Origin: Streptomyces flavochromogenes
Lineage (GTDB): Bacteria > Actinomycetota > Actinomycetes > Streptomycetales > Streptomycetaceae
DNA length: 64,000 nucleotides
Assembly (NCBI RefSeq): GCF_000717595.1
Contig: NZ_JNZO01000016.1
Coordinates: 1-64,000 of the forward strand
Direction of reading: 5' to 3'
A program made the translations under genes and the position numbers. This document shows, one piece after another, positions 1-6,671 of this stretch (positions within the stretch are counted from its first letter, which is position 1; each line of letters begins with the position of its first letter). Below the pieces are notes generated by a model. The model saw nothing but the letters and a program-made list of their open reading frames with translations, made no database searches and was not told where the DNA came from.

Positions 1-3000
1 GGCGACCCGGCCCGAGGCCACGCTCGACGTGGTGCCCGTCAGACCGAAGCCGGCCGCACCCGCCCCCGCCTCACCGAGCCGCGGACCGTACTCCTGGGCC
101 ATCACACCGGCGAACACGCCCGCCTGGGTGCCGCGCAGGGAGTCCGGGGCGATCCCGGCCCGCTCCAGCGCCTCCCAGCAGGTTTCGAGGAAAGCGCGCT
201 GCTGCGGGTCCATCGCCAGCGCCTCACGCGGCGAGATCCCGAACAGTTCGGCGTCGAACTCCGCCGCGCTCTTCAGGAAGCCACCGTTGCGTACGTAGGT
301 AGTGCCCACATGGGCGGGGTCGGGGTGGTAGAGACCGTCGAGGTCCCAGCCCCGGTCCGCGGGGAAGCCCGAGATGACGTCGCGCTGCTCGGCGACGACC
401 TGCCACAGCGCCTCGGGCGAGTCCACTCCGCCCGGGAAACGGCAGCCCATGCCGACGATCACGATCGGATCGTCGTCCTGGCCGGCCCGGTCCTCGGGGG
501 CCGCCGCGTCGTGCTGCCCGTCGGCCAGCACCGCGGCCAGGGCGGCGGGGCTCGGGTGGTCGTACACCACGGTCGAGGGGAGCTTGCGCCCGGTGGCGGC
601 GACGAGCCGGTTGCGCAGCTCGACGACCATCACCGAGTCGATGCCCAGCTCCCTGAACGTCCGCCGCGGCTCGATCTCGGCGGCGGAGTCGTAGCGGAGC
701 ACTGCGGCGGTGTGCGCCCGCACCAGCTCCAGGGCGGCAGGGCCGGTCAGCGAGCGGGTCCGTTCGACGTCCTGCGCGTCCTCGGTGTCCTCGGCGGCCC
801 GAACGGAGGCCGCCGGCGTCGGCGCGGTGCCGGCCGACGGCAGTGCGGGAGCGATGTCGGAGTGCCCGGCGATCCAGTGACGGCGCCGCTGGAAGGCGTA
901 CGTCGGCAGCTCGGCGCGCGTGCCGCCGGAGGGCAGGACGGCGGACCAGTCCACGTCCGCGCCGTGGCAGAACGCCTCGCCGAACGCGAGCAGCAGCCGC
1001 TGCGGGCCGCCCTCGTCACGGCGCAGGGTGCCCAGCGCGGCGACCGGCAGGTCCGCGGACTCCGCGGTCTGCTGGACGGCGAGCGCGAGTACCGGGTGCG
1101 GGCTCATCTCGATGAACAGCTCGTGCCCCGCGTCGAGCAGCGCGCGGACGGCGGGCTCGAACTGCACGGGTTCCCGCAGGTTGCGGTACCAGTAGTCGAC
1201 GTCCAGCTCGGACCCGTCGAGCGCGGTGGCGGTCACGGTCGAGTGCAGCGGCACGGTTCCCGTGCGCGGTGCGATTCCGGCCAGCTCCGCCGGCAGCGTG
1301 TCGCGTACGGCGTCGACGTGCGGGCTGTGCGAGGCGTACGCGACCGGCACCCGCCGGGTGCGGACGTCCTCGCCGTACTGGGCGGCCAGGGCGTCCAGGG
1401 CGGTCCCGTCACCGGCGACCACGGTCATGCCGGGCGAGTTGACGGCGGCGACGCTCAAGCCGGGGTGTGCCACGAGGTCTTCGCGTACCCGGTCGGCGGG
1501 CAGCGCCACGGTGAGCATGCCGCCGCCGCGTCCGGCCAGCGCGCCGAGGGCGGCGCTTCGTACGGCGACCAGCCGGGCCGCGTCGTCCAGGGTGAGGGCG
1601 CCGCTGACGGTGGCGGCGGCGATCTCGCCCTGCGAGTGGCCGACGACCGCGGCCGGTTCGACACCCGCCGCGCGCCACAGCGCCGCCAGAGCGACCATCA
1701 CGGCCCACAGCGCGGGCTGCACGACGTCGTCGCGATCGAGGGCCGGGGCGCCGGGGCGGCCGCGCAGCACATCGGTCAGCGACCAGTCGCGGTACGGGCG
1801 CATCGCGCGCTCGCAGTCCTCGACGACGCGGGCGAAGTCGGGGGAGCTGTCGAGGAGTTCGGCGGCCATGCCGGCCCACTGGGAACCCTGGCCGGGGAAG
1901 ACGAACACGGCCTCGCGGACGGCCTGGTGGCTGCTGCCCTCGACCGCGCCCCGATGGACGCCGGCGTCGGCGACCGCGTCCAGGGCGGCCAGCAGCTCGT
2001 TCCGGTCGGCGCCGACCAGGACGGCCCGGTGGCCGAAGGCGGTCCGGTCGTGCGCGAGGGCCCGGGCGATCTCGGCGGCACCGAAGTCCTGGCGCGCGGC
2101 GAGATATTCGCGTAAGCGCGCAGCCTGGGCGCGCAGCGCCTTGTCACCGCGTCCGGAAAGCACCCAGGCGAGGGATTCGGAACGATCCGAATCGTCCCGC
2201 TGATGTGGCGTGATATCGATGGCCGAAGCGGTGTCCTCCGGCCACGAGCCGAGCACCAGATGGCAGTTGGTTCCGCCCATGCCGACCGATGTCACACCGG
2301 CGACGAGCGGCCCGTCGGGATTCGGCCATGGTCCGGTTTCGGTGGCGGCGGAGAGCCGAAGATCGGCGAAAGGAATCTGCGGATTCGGCGTCTCGTAGTT
2401 CAGGGTCGGTACGAGTTCCCGCTCGGCGAGGCAGAGAATCGTCTTGACGAGTCCCGCGATGCCCGACGCGCCTTCGAGGTGGCCGATATTGGTCTTGACG
2501 GATCCGAGCCTGAGGGGATTCTCCGGAGAACGGGAGGAGGCGAAAACAGCGCCCAGAGCAGATGCTTCGATGGGGTCGCCGACCCGGGTGCCCGATCCGT
2601 GTATTTCTACGTACTGTGCTTGTTCCAGCGGTATTCGCGCGTTATCCCAGGCATCGCGTATGACGCGTTCCTGGGCTTTTCCGTTCGGGGTGGGAAGGGT
2701 GTCGCTCGCGCCGTCGCTGCCGACGGCCCCGCCGTGCAGCACACAGTGGATGCGGTCCCCGTCGGCCAGTGCCCGGCTGAGGAGCTTCAGCGCCACCACG
2801 CCGCCGCCCTCGCCCCGGACGTAGCCGTTCGCCCGGGCGTCGAGTGCGTAACATCGGCCGTCGGGCGAGAGGCTGCCGAAGGCGGCCAGGGCGTGGGTGC
2901 TCTCCGGCGCGAGGTTGAGGTTGACGCCGCCGGCGAGGGCCACGACGGACTCGCCGCGACGCAGGCTCTCGCAGGCCAGATGTACCGCGACCAGCGCGGA

Positions 3001-3636
3001 TGACTGTGCGGTGTCGACCACCATGCTGGGGCCCTGCAGCCCGAGGACGTACGAGACCCGGTTGGCGATGATGCCCCGGTGCAGCCCTGTCACGGTGTGC
3101 GCGGAGGTGGCGTCGGGGCCGGCCGCGTGCGTGACGGCCGCGTAGTCGTCGGCGATAGCGCCCATGAAGACACCGGTGGCGGTGTCGGCGAGGGTGGCCG
3201 GAACGATGCCGGAGTCCTCGAGCGCCTCCCAGGCGAGTTCGAGGACGAGTCGCTGCTGCGGGTCCATCGCGGCTGCTTCGCGCGGGGAAATTCCGAAGAA
3301 CTCTGCATCGAAGGTGTCGACCCTGGGCAGAAAACCACCGGGGCGCGGCGACCCGTCGGCCATGGAGGCAAGGTGTGCGCGATCTGCGGGCGGCTCGGCT
3401 ATGGCGTCGCGGCCGTTCCTGAGAAGTTCCCAGAATTCGGCGGGGTTCGCTCCGCCGGGAAAGCGGCAGGAAAGCCCGACGACGGCGACCGTCCGGTCGT
3501 CGATGCCCTCCGGAACCTGCAGCGACGGTCCATTCTGGACCGTCGGTCCCCGCATTTCCGCCGCACCGCCTGAAGGGCCTCGTACCGCGCTGTCTGATGG
3601 CGTTGCTGCCGCCTGAATTTGGGCATGGCGGATCAT
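1..3636 (-). CDS. Type I modular polyketide synthase, loading module and start of module 1 (C-terminus beyond left edge)
   Basis: Reading leftward from ATG 3636 there is one uninterrupted frame of 1,212 codons to the window edge. Domains seen: a ketosynthase from about residue 49 (VAVVGLSCRFPGG), whose active-site motif reads VDTAQSS, so Gln211 replaces the catalytic Cys; an acyltransferase with GQGSQW, GHSQGE (Ser668) and YASH (767-770); an ACP with GIDSV (Ser1001); then a second KS starting near residue 1055 (IVIVGMGCRFPGG). A KSQ decarboxylates the extender loaded by its AT, and YASH is the methylmalonyl-CoA signature, so a propionyl starter is expected, as in tylosin- or pikromycin-type synthases. 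No KR, DH or ER lies between the loading ACP and the next KS. A GGGGGGAG ribosome site precedes the start. The product cannot be named because the rest of the gene is outside the window. Confidence 0.95.
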   Translation of the reverse strand, partial: MIRHAQIQAAATPSDSAVRGPSGGAAEMRGPTVQNGPSLQVPEGIDDRTVAVVGLSCRFPGGANPAEFWELLRNGRDAIAEPPADRAHLASMADGSPRPGGFLPRVDTFDAEFFGISPREAAAMDPQQRLVLELAWEALEDSGIVPATLADTATGVFMGAIADDYAAVTHAAGPDATSAHTVTGLHRGIIANRVSYVLGLQGPSMVVDTAQSSALVAVHLACESLRRGESVVALAGGVNLNLAPESTHALAAFGSLSPDGRCYALDARANGYVRGEGGGVVALKLLSRALADGDRIHCVLHGGAVGSDGASDTLPTPNGKAQERVIRDAWDNARIPLEQAQYVEIHGSGTRVGDPIEASALGAVFASSRSPENPLRLGSVKTNIGHLEGASGIAGLVKTILCLAERELVPTLNYETPNPQIPFADLRLSAATETGPWPNPDGPLVAGVTSVGMGGTNCHLVLGSWPEDTASAIDITPHQRDDSDRSESLAWVLSGRGDKALRAQAARLREYLAARQDFGAAEIARALAHDRTAFGHRAVLVGADRNELLAALDAVADAGVHRGAVEGSSHQAVREAVFVFPGQGSQWAGMAAELLDSSPDFARVVEDCERAMRPYRDWSLTDVLRGRPGAPALDRDDVVQPALWAVMVALAALWRAAGVEPAAVVGHSQGEIAAATVSGALTLDDAARLVAVRSAALGALAGRGGGMLTVALPADRVREDLVAHPGLSVAAVNSPGMTVVAGDGTALDALAAQYGEDVRTRRVPVAYASHSPHVDAVRDTLPAELAGIAPRTGTVPLHSTVTATALDGSELDVDYWYRNLREPVQFEPAVRALLDAGHELFIEMSPHPVLALAVQQTAESADLPVAALGTLRRDEGGPQRLLLAFGEAFCHGADVDWSAVLPSGGTRAELPTYAFQRRRHWIAGHSDIAPALPSAGTAPTPAASVRAAEDTEDAQDVERTRSLTGPAALELVRAHTAAVLRYDSAAEIEPRRTFRELGIDSVMVVELRNRLVAATGRKLPSTVVYDHPSPAALAAVLADGQHDAAAPEDRAGQDDDPIVIVGMGCRFPGGVDSPEALWQVVAEQRDVISGFPADRGWDLDGLYHPDPAHVGTTYVRNGGFLKSAAEFDAELFGISPREALAMDPQQRAFLETCWEALERAGIAPDSLRGTQAGVFAGVMAQEYGPRLGEAGAGAAGFGLTGTTSSVASGRVA

Positions 3637-3715
3637 GATGTTCTTGCTCCCCCCGTGAAGCACGATCAACGGCACGGCCGACTCGGCGGCCCAGCCTGAC
3701 TCAATCTCAATTTGG

Positions 3716-3744
3716 ACCCTAGCATCGAGTCGGCGCTCCGTAAA
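3716..3744 (-). promoter_or_regulatory. Probable PKS gene promoter
   Basis: On the minus strand TTTACG (3744-3739) and TAGGGT (3721-3716) are separated by exactly 17 bases. This fits a housekeeping-sigma promoter of Streptomyces type. It would give a leader of about 70 bases before the PKS ATG at 3636. Confidence 0.55.
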
Positions 3745-4059
3745 CCAATGGCCAGGGCGCGGGAGTTGGTCCAAGAATCAATATGCCGGTAATCGGGGGG
3801 ACCGGCATCGAGGACCCGTCTCGCGTAACCGCACAGTTAACCACGCAGAAACAGCGCGTACTTGTGCAGCACGCGCTTTCTCGCCTCGGAAGACGTATGC
3901 CGTCGGAGAACGGCGTGTCCTCCGGCGCCCCATGCCTCCCGGCCCGGCGACCTCACCCAGGTCGCTCGACAAGGGCGAGAATCAGCCGGGCCGGAAGTCC
4001 GGAAACCCTGGGGCCGAGACCACGGGGAAGCCGGCGGGGCGGGCGTGTGCGGGGCAGGA
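3745..4059. other. Gene-free spacer with two inverted repeats
   Basis: No convincing coding frame is seen. It holds a perfect 8-base inverted repeat, ATGCCGGT (3783-3790) and ACCGGCAT (3801-3808), with a 10-base loop. It also holds a stem of GAAA-c-AGCGCGT (3848-3859) with ACGCGCTTTC (3871-3880), with one bulged C. The first lies about 40 bases upstream of the PKS -35 box and could be an operator. Nothing else is recognisable. Confidence 0.4.
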
Positions 4060-4078
4060 TCCACGGTTCGACCGTGGA
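4060..4078 (-). terminator. Hairpin after the sigma-factor operon
   Basis: A perfect 7-bp stem, TCCACGG and CCGTGGA, encloses the loop TTCGA. It lies five bases beyond the stop codon of the gene ending at 4083. There is no U-tract. The loop resembles a tRNA T-loop, but no other tRNA arm is present. Confidence 0.35.
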
Positions 4079-4082
4079 CCGG

Positions 4083-4457
4083 TCACCGGGAAGCGGCCGG
4101 AATGTTTCCGTCGGCCGCCGGCTCGCCCGCGGCCTTCGCCGCCGGGTCCGCCTTGGTGAGGGTGCAGACACCGTCCACGCACTGGCGCTCCAGCCGGCCG
4201 CGCGAGATCGTCTGCGCCAGGCCGACCATCCAGCAGGTGGGGCAGCCACGGAAGGCGATCAGGGCGAGCGGGGCCGCGAGGAGAGTCGCCGGACCGGCGA
4301 CGGGCACCATGGCGATCGAGCCGATGATCAGCCCGAAGCCGATGACGCCGCGCGCCAGGTGGCGCGGGACGGACTTGCTGGCGAAGTTCATGTCGTTCGC
4401 CGGGGCCTTCGTGGTGACCCGGATCTGGTCGCCCTGTGCGGGCTTCACGATGTTCAC
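4083..4457 (-). CDS. Small Cys-rich membrane protein, DUF2892/YgaP-like
   Basis: A 124-residue protein. Residues about 36-68 form a hydrophobic double-pass or hairpin segment. It is followed directly by GCPTCW (Cys72, Cys75) and then CVDGVC (Cys93, Cys98). The Arg-Gly start of the membrane region and the GCP motif after it resemble the DUF2892 (YgaP-like) membrane domain, though here without a rhodanese part. The two Cys pairs could bind a metal or form disulfides. It follows the ECF sigma gene after 39 bases, so the two are probably co-transcribed, and it might act as a membrane partner of the sigma factor. That role is inference; no zinc-binding anti-sigma (ZAS) HxxxCxxC motif is seen. Confidence 0.75.
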   Translation of the reverse strand: MNIVKPAQGDQIRVTTKAPANDMNFASKSVPRHLARGVIGFGLIIGSIAMVPVAGPATLLAAPLALIAFRGCPTCWMVGLAQTISRGRLERQCVDGVCTLTKADPAAKAAGEPAADGNIPAASR

Positions 4458-4496
4458 GGTCCTGACTCTCCTCCGACGGGGTGGTCGATGGCTCGA

Positions 4497-5078
4497 TCAA
4501 GCCGCCTGGTCGGTGGCCTGTTCGGGTGCTTGGTCGATCGCTTCCAGTGACTGACGTACCGCCGCGCGTGCTCGGTGCAGCCGGGACTTCATCGCGGCGT
4601 TGCTCAGACCGAGGGAATGGGCCACGGTCCTGCCGGGCAGACCCTGGACGTCCCGCATGATCAGGACCTGCCGCTGGTCGCGGGGCAGTGCGCCGACCGC
4701 GGCGGCGATCCGCTCCACTTCCAGCCTGTGCAGCACCGCTTCCTCGGCGGACGGCTCCGCGGACGCCTCCGGCTCGGCCGGCGGCTCGTCGTTGCGATGG
4801 ACGAGAAACCGCACCTGCCGGAGGCATTCGTTGCGCACGATCCGGAACATCCAGGAGGCGAGCGCGCCGGTGGCCCGCAGGGTGCCGATCTTCCGGTAGA
4901 GGATGATCAGCGCCTCCTGCGCGGCGTCCTCGGCGTCCTGAGGCGAGGAGCACAGCGACTTGGCGAACTTCCGCACATGAGGCTGCGATTCCATGACGAC
5001 GGTGGTGAGCGACGTGACGTCGCCGTCCTGAGCGGCCTTGATCAGCCGTTCGTCCGGCCAGGAGAAACGTTGGTTCAT
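4497..5078 (-). CDS. ECF-type RNA polymerase sigma factor
   Basis: A 193-residue sigma-70 family protein with only regions 2 and 4. Region 2 covers about residues 25-92 (DAEDAAQEAL, core contact; ASWMFRIVRNE, -10 recognition). An acidic, Pro-rich linker covers about 93-117. Region 4 covers about 120-180 (LPRDQRQVLIMRDVQG and the recognition helix AAMKSRLHRAR). Such factors redirect RNA polymerase to GGAAC/CGTT-like promoters; the regulon cannot be read here. No anti-sigma with a classical ZAS domain is adjacent. The DUF2892-like gene follows and a 28-residue membrane peptide precedes, all on one strand. The start has no clear Shine-Dalgarno sequence, so translation may be weak or coupled. Confidence 0.92.
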   Translation of the reverse strand: MNQRFSWPDERLIKAAQDGDVTSLTTVVMESQPHVRKFAKSLCSSPQDAEDAAQEALIILYRKIGTLRATGALASWMFRIVRNECLRQVRFLVHRNDEPPAEPEASAEPSAEEAVLHRLEVERIAAAVGALPRDQRQVLIMRDVQGLPGRTVAHSLGLSNAAMKSRLHRARAAVRQSLEAIDQAPEQATDQAA

Positions 5079-5120
5079 GTGCTACTCATACCCGGCGGGC
5101 GCCTCGCGCGCAGGCACTCG

Positions 5121-5207
5121 TCAGCTTCGGCTCTTGTAGCGCCGCATGAGGTGCCAGCTGCACGCGCCCACGAGCAGGACTCCGATGACTACGAGGGCCG
5201 TGACCAT
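5121..5207 (-). CDS. 28-residue single-pass membrane peptide
   Basis: ATG 5207 to TGA 5121 encodes 28 residues: a hydrophobic stretch (ALVVIGVLLVGACSW, residues about 4-18) and a basic tail (MRRYKSRS). A near-perfect ribosome site, AGGAGG, lies eight bases before the ATG, which is strong for so short a frame. It ends 42 bases before the sigma-factor ATG. The topology is of a small inner-membrane protein with its positive end in the cytoplasm. Function is unknown; it could modulate the downstream sigma factor or merely couple translation. The Cys could be structural; the position is not a lipobox. Confidence 0.6.
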   Translation of the reverse strand: MVTALVVIGVLLVGACSWHLMRRYKSRS

Positions 5208-5403
5208 TGTGTTCCTCCTGTTGTTCCGCCGGCGCGTTCGGCCGGTACACACATAAGAGACGGCGACCCCCCAAGAGGATTCAGCTCCGGCCGAAGTTTT
5301 TTTTGCCGGGCACCGCGCGGGGGCCGTCCAGGGGGGTCGCGACCGTCCACGGCGCTCGCGTCGTGCCAGGTCAGCGCCTTGTGAGCAGCTGTCTCCAGGC
5401 GGA
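5208..5403. other. Spacer upstream of the sigma operon with an A-tract
   Basis: This 196-base region separates rpsN from the 28-residue peptide gene. It contains a run of eight T (A on the minus strand) at about 5297-5304, unusual for this GC content. It lies upstream of where the sigma operon promoter should be and could act as an UP-like element. No convincing -35/-10 pair was found. Confidence 0.3.
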
Positions 5404-5709
5404 CTACCAGGAGGACTTGGTCACGCCGGGAAGGAAGCCCGCGTGTGCCTGCTGCCGGGTGCGGACGCGGGAGAGCCCGAACCTCCGCAGGTGGCCGCGG
5501 GGCCGGCCGTCGACGCTGTCGCGGTTGCGGACCCGGGTGGCGCTGGCGTCGCGCGGCTGCCGGTCGAGTTCCTTCCGCGCGGCCAGACGCTGCTCGGCGG
5601 TCGACGACGGGCGACGGACGATCTCCTTCAGCTCGGCCCGCCTGGCGGCGTGGTGCTCGACGATCACCTTGCGCCTCTCGTTCCGTGCGATCTTGCTCCG
5701 CTTCGCCAT
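5404..5709 (-). CDS. rpsN: Ribosomal protein S14, zinc-independent paralogue
   Basis: A 101-residue protein beginning [13 protein letters not shown] and ending with the S14 core ([14 protein letters not shown], then [13 protein letters not shown]). It binds 16S rRNA in the head of the 30S subunit. It has no cysteine, so it lacks the CxxC zinc ribbon of the C+ form and can replace it when zinc is short. Its ATG overlaps the rpmB stop (TGATG), giving translational coupling in a two-gene operon that starts at the Zur-like operator. This is probably the second S14 copy (rpsN2); the housekeeping copy is not in the window. Confidence 0.95.
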   Translation of the reverse strand: MAKRSKIARNERRKVIVEHHAARRAELKEIVRRPSSTAEQRLAARKELDRQPRDASATRVRNRDSVDGRPRGHLRRFGLSRVRTRQQAHAGFLPGVTKSSW

Positions 5710-5945
5710 CAGACCTTCCCCCCGCGCGCCCGGATCCGGGCCACGGCCGCCTCGATGCCGATCGCGTCCACCGTCCTGATCGCCCGGGCGCTCAGGGTCA
5801 GCCGGACGATGCGGCCCTCGCTGGGCAGCCGGTAGCGCTTGCGCTGGACGTTCGGGTCGAAGCGGCGCGAGGTGCGCCGGTGGGAGTGGGAGATCGCGTT
5901 GCCGAAGCCGGGCTCGGCGCCGGTCAGCTGGCAGTGGGCGGACAT
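5709..5945 (-). CDS. rpmB: Ribosomal protein L28, zinc-independent paralogue
   Basis: A 78-residue protein with the L28 features [31 protein letters not shown] and the C-terminal [16 protein letters not shown]28 lies near the 50S exit region and is needed for subunit joining. It has one Cys, so no zinc-binding pair. The ATG at 5945 was chosen because the L28 family begins at this point and AGAGAGG/CAGGT precede it; a longer in-frame start at 5984 would add unrelated residues. The start is 51 bases from the Zur-like box. It overlaps rpsN by one base. Confidence 0.95.
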   Translation of the reverse strand: MSAHCQLTGAEPGFGNAISHSHRRTSRRFDPNVQRKRYRLPSEGRIVRLTLSARAIRTVDAIGIEAAVARIRARGGKV

Positions 5946-5996
5946 GGGTGTTACCTGCCTCTCTCTGCGGCCGTCGCCGGCCATTGCTTATTGGAA

Positions 5997-6013
5997 ATGA
6001 AAACCGTTGCCAT
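5997..6013. promoter_or_regulatory. Zur-like operator between divergent ribosomal genes
   Basis: The 17-base element ATGAAAACCGTTGCCAT is an imperfect palindrome (ATGNNAAC and GTTNNCAT arms around one central base). It resembles the actinobacterial Zur box, an AT-rich dyad with a TGAAAA half-site. It sits between genes for zinc-free ribosomal paralogues, the classic Zur targets. It abuts the rpmG -10 box, so a bound repressor would block that promoter directly. Confidence 0.75.
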
Positions 6014-6018
6014 ATACT
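6013..6018 (+). promoter_or_regulatory. -10 box of rpmG, leaderless transcript
   Basis: TATACT is followed by six bases and then the ATG at 6025, with no Shine-Dalgarno sequence. Transcription should begin at the A of the start codon. The box shares its first base with the Zur-like dyad. Confidence 0.6.
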
Positions 6019-6024
6019 AGCCTC

Positions 6025-6189
6025 ATGGCACGCAACGAACTCCGCCCCGTCATCAAGCTGCGCTCCACCGCGGGCACCGGCTTCACCTACGTCACCCGCA
6101 AGAACCGGCGCAACGACCCCGACCGGCTGGTGCTGCGCAAGTACGACCCGACGGCCCGCCGCCACGTCGACTTCCGCGAAGAGCGCTGA
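6025..6189 (+). CDS. rpmG: Ribosomal protein L33, zinc-independent paralogue
   Basis: A 54-residue L33: [19 protein letters not shown], then [21 protein letters not shown] and a short C-terminal tail. The zinc-binding form has CxxC pairs in this core; here there is no cysteine, which marks the C- type expressed in zinc starvation. The start at 6025 is preferred over an upstream ATG at 6007 because L33 proteins begin MA-x-N/K and because a TATACT box lies six bases upstream, indicating a leaderless message. A strong hairpin follows its stop. Confidence 0.95.
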   Translation: MARNELRPVIKLRSTAGTGFTYVTRKNRRNDPDRLVLRKYDPTARRHVDFREER

Positions 6190-6209
6190 GCACGTCCGCC
6201 GCGGAGAAC

Positions 6210-6240
6210 GGCCCGGAACCGCATGCGGCGGTTCCGGGCC
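6210..6240 (+). terminator. Strong hairpin after rpmG
   Basis: A perfect 13-bp stem, GGCCCGGAACCGC with GCGGTTCCGGGCC, has a five-base loop. It begins 21 bases after the rpmG stop. No U-run follows, as is usual in Streptomyces. It may terminate rpmG transcripts or attenuate read-through to rpmE. Confidence 0.6.
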
Positions 6241-6250
6241 AGAGGTGCCC

Positions 6251-6416
6251 CGCACAAGCGCCGTACGAAGCGGAGCACGCACGCGCCGTACAGAAGCGGC
6301 GTCCACAAGCACCCCACACAAGCGCCGTACAGAAGCGGCGCCCACAAGCACCCCACACAAGCGCCGTACAGAAGCGGTGCACACAAGCGCCGCACACCAG
6401 CGCCGTACAGAAGAAA
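6251..6416 (+). repeat. 39-bp tandem repeat array
   Basis: The core GCCGTACAGAAGCGG recurs at 6285, 6324, 6363 and (diverging at its end) 6402, exactly 39 bases apart. A variant copy is at 6260. The remainder of each unit contains CACAAGCACCCCACACAAGC with a few changes. As 39 is 13 codons, one rightward frame (6223-6429) stays open and would give a basic peptide repeating [13 protein letters not shown]. That frame uses AGA, ACA and CAA, which are rare in this genome. Confidence 0.85.
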
Positions 6417-6425
6417 GGTCCCGCC

Positions 6426-6671
6426 ATGAAGCCCGGCATCCACCCCGCCTACGGCCCCGTCGTCTTCCGCGACACCGCCTCCGGCTCCGTGTTCCTCACA
6501 CGCTCCACCGTCACCAGCGAGAAGACGATCGAGTGGGAGGACGGGCGGACGTACCCGGTCGTCGACGTCGAGATCTCCTCGGTGAGCCACCCCTTCTACA
6601 CGGGCACCGCCCGGGTGATGGACACCGCCGGACGCGTCGAGCGCTTCGAGCGCCGCTACGGGGCCCGCTGA
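6426..6671 (+). CDS. rpmE: Ribosomal protein L31 type B, zinc-independent
   Basis: An 81-residue L31 with [16 protein letters not shown] at the start and the type B middle ([36 protein letters not shown]). No cysteine is present, so it lacks the CxxC of the zinc-binding type A form. It sits on the 50S central protuberance and bridges to the 30S. AGAAAGG precedes the ATG by nine bases. Its stop codon overlaps the start of the COG0523 gene (TGATG), so the two are translationally coupled. A basic repeat frame upstream ends with TGA overlapping this ATG (ATGA). Confidence 0.95.
   Translation: MKPGIHPAYGPVVFRDTASGSVFLTRSTVTSEKTIEWEDGRTYPVVDVEISSVSHPFYTGTARVMDTAGRVERFERRYGAR

Noticed and set aside
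310..2115. A 601-codon rightward open frame across the PKS gene
   Set aside because: It is antisense to a continuous frame with KS, AT and ACP motifs. It shows Gly/Arg/Val-rich composition without any domain, as expected of a shadow in high-GC DNA.
2940..3010. Inactive KS as a dead gene
   Set aside because: The Cys to Gln change sits in an otherwise conserved motif and in the first module. It is the known KSQ decarboxylase form, not decay.
4055..4082. tRNA-like T-arm (GGTTCGACC in a stem)
   Set aside because: No acceptor, D or anticodon arm can be folded around it. It is a simple hairpin after a gene.
6223..6429. Listing the basic repeat frame as a gene
   Set aside because: Rare codons, a start inside a hairpin loop and a weak ribosome site. 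Kept as a repeat and a finding only.
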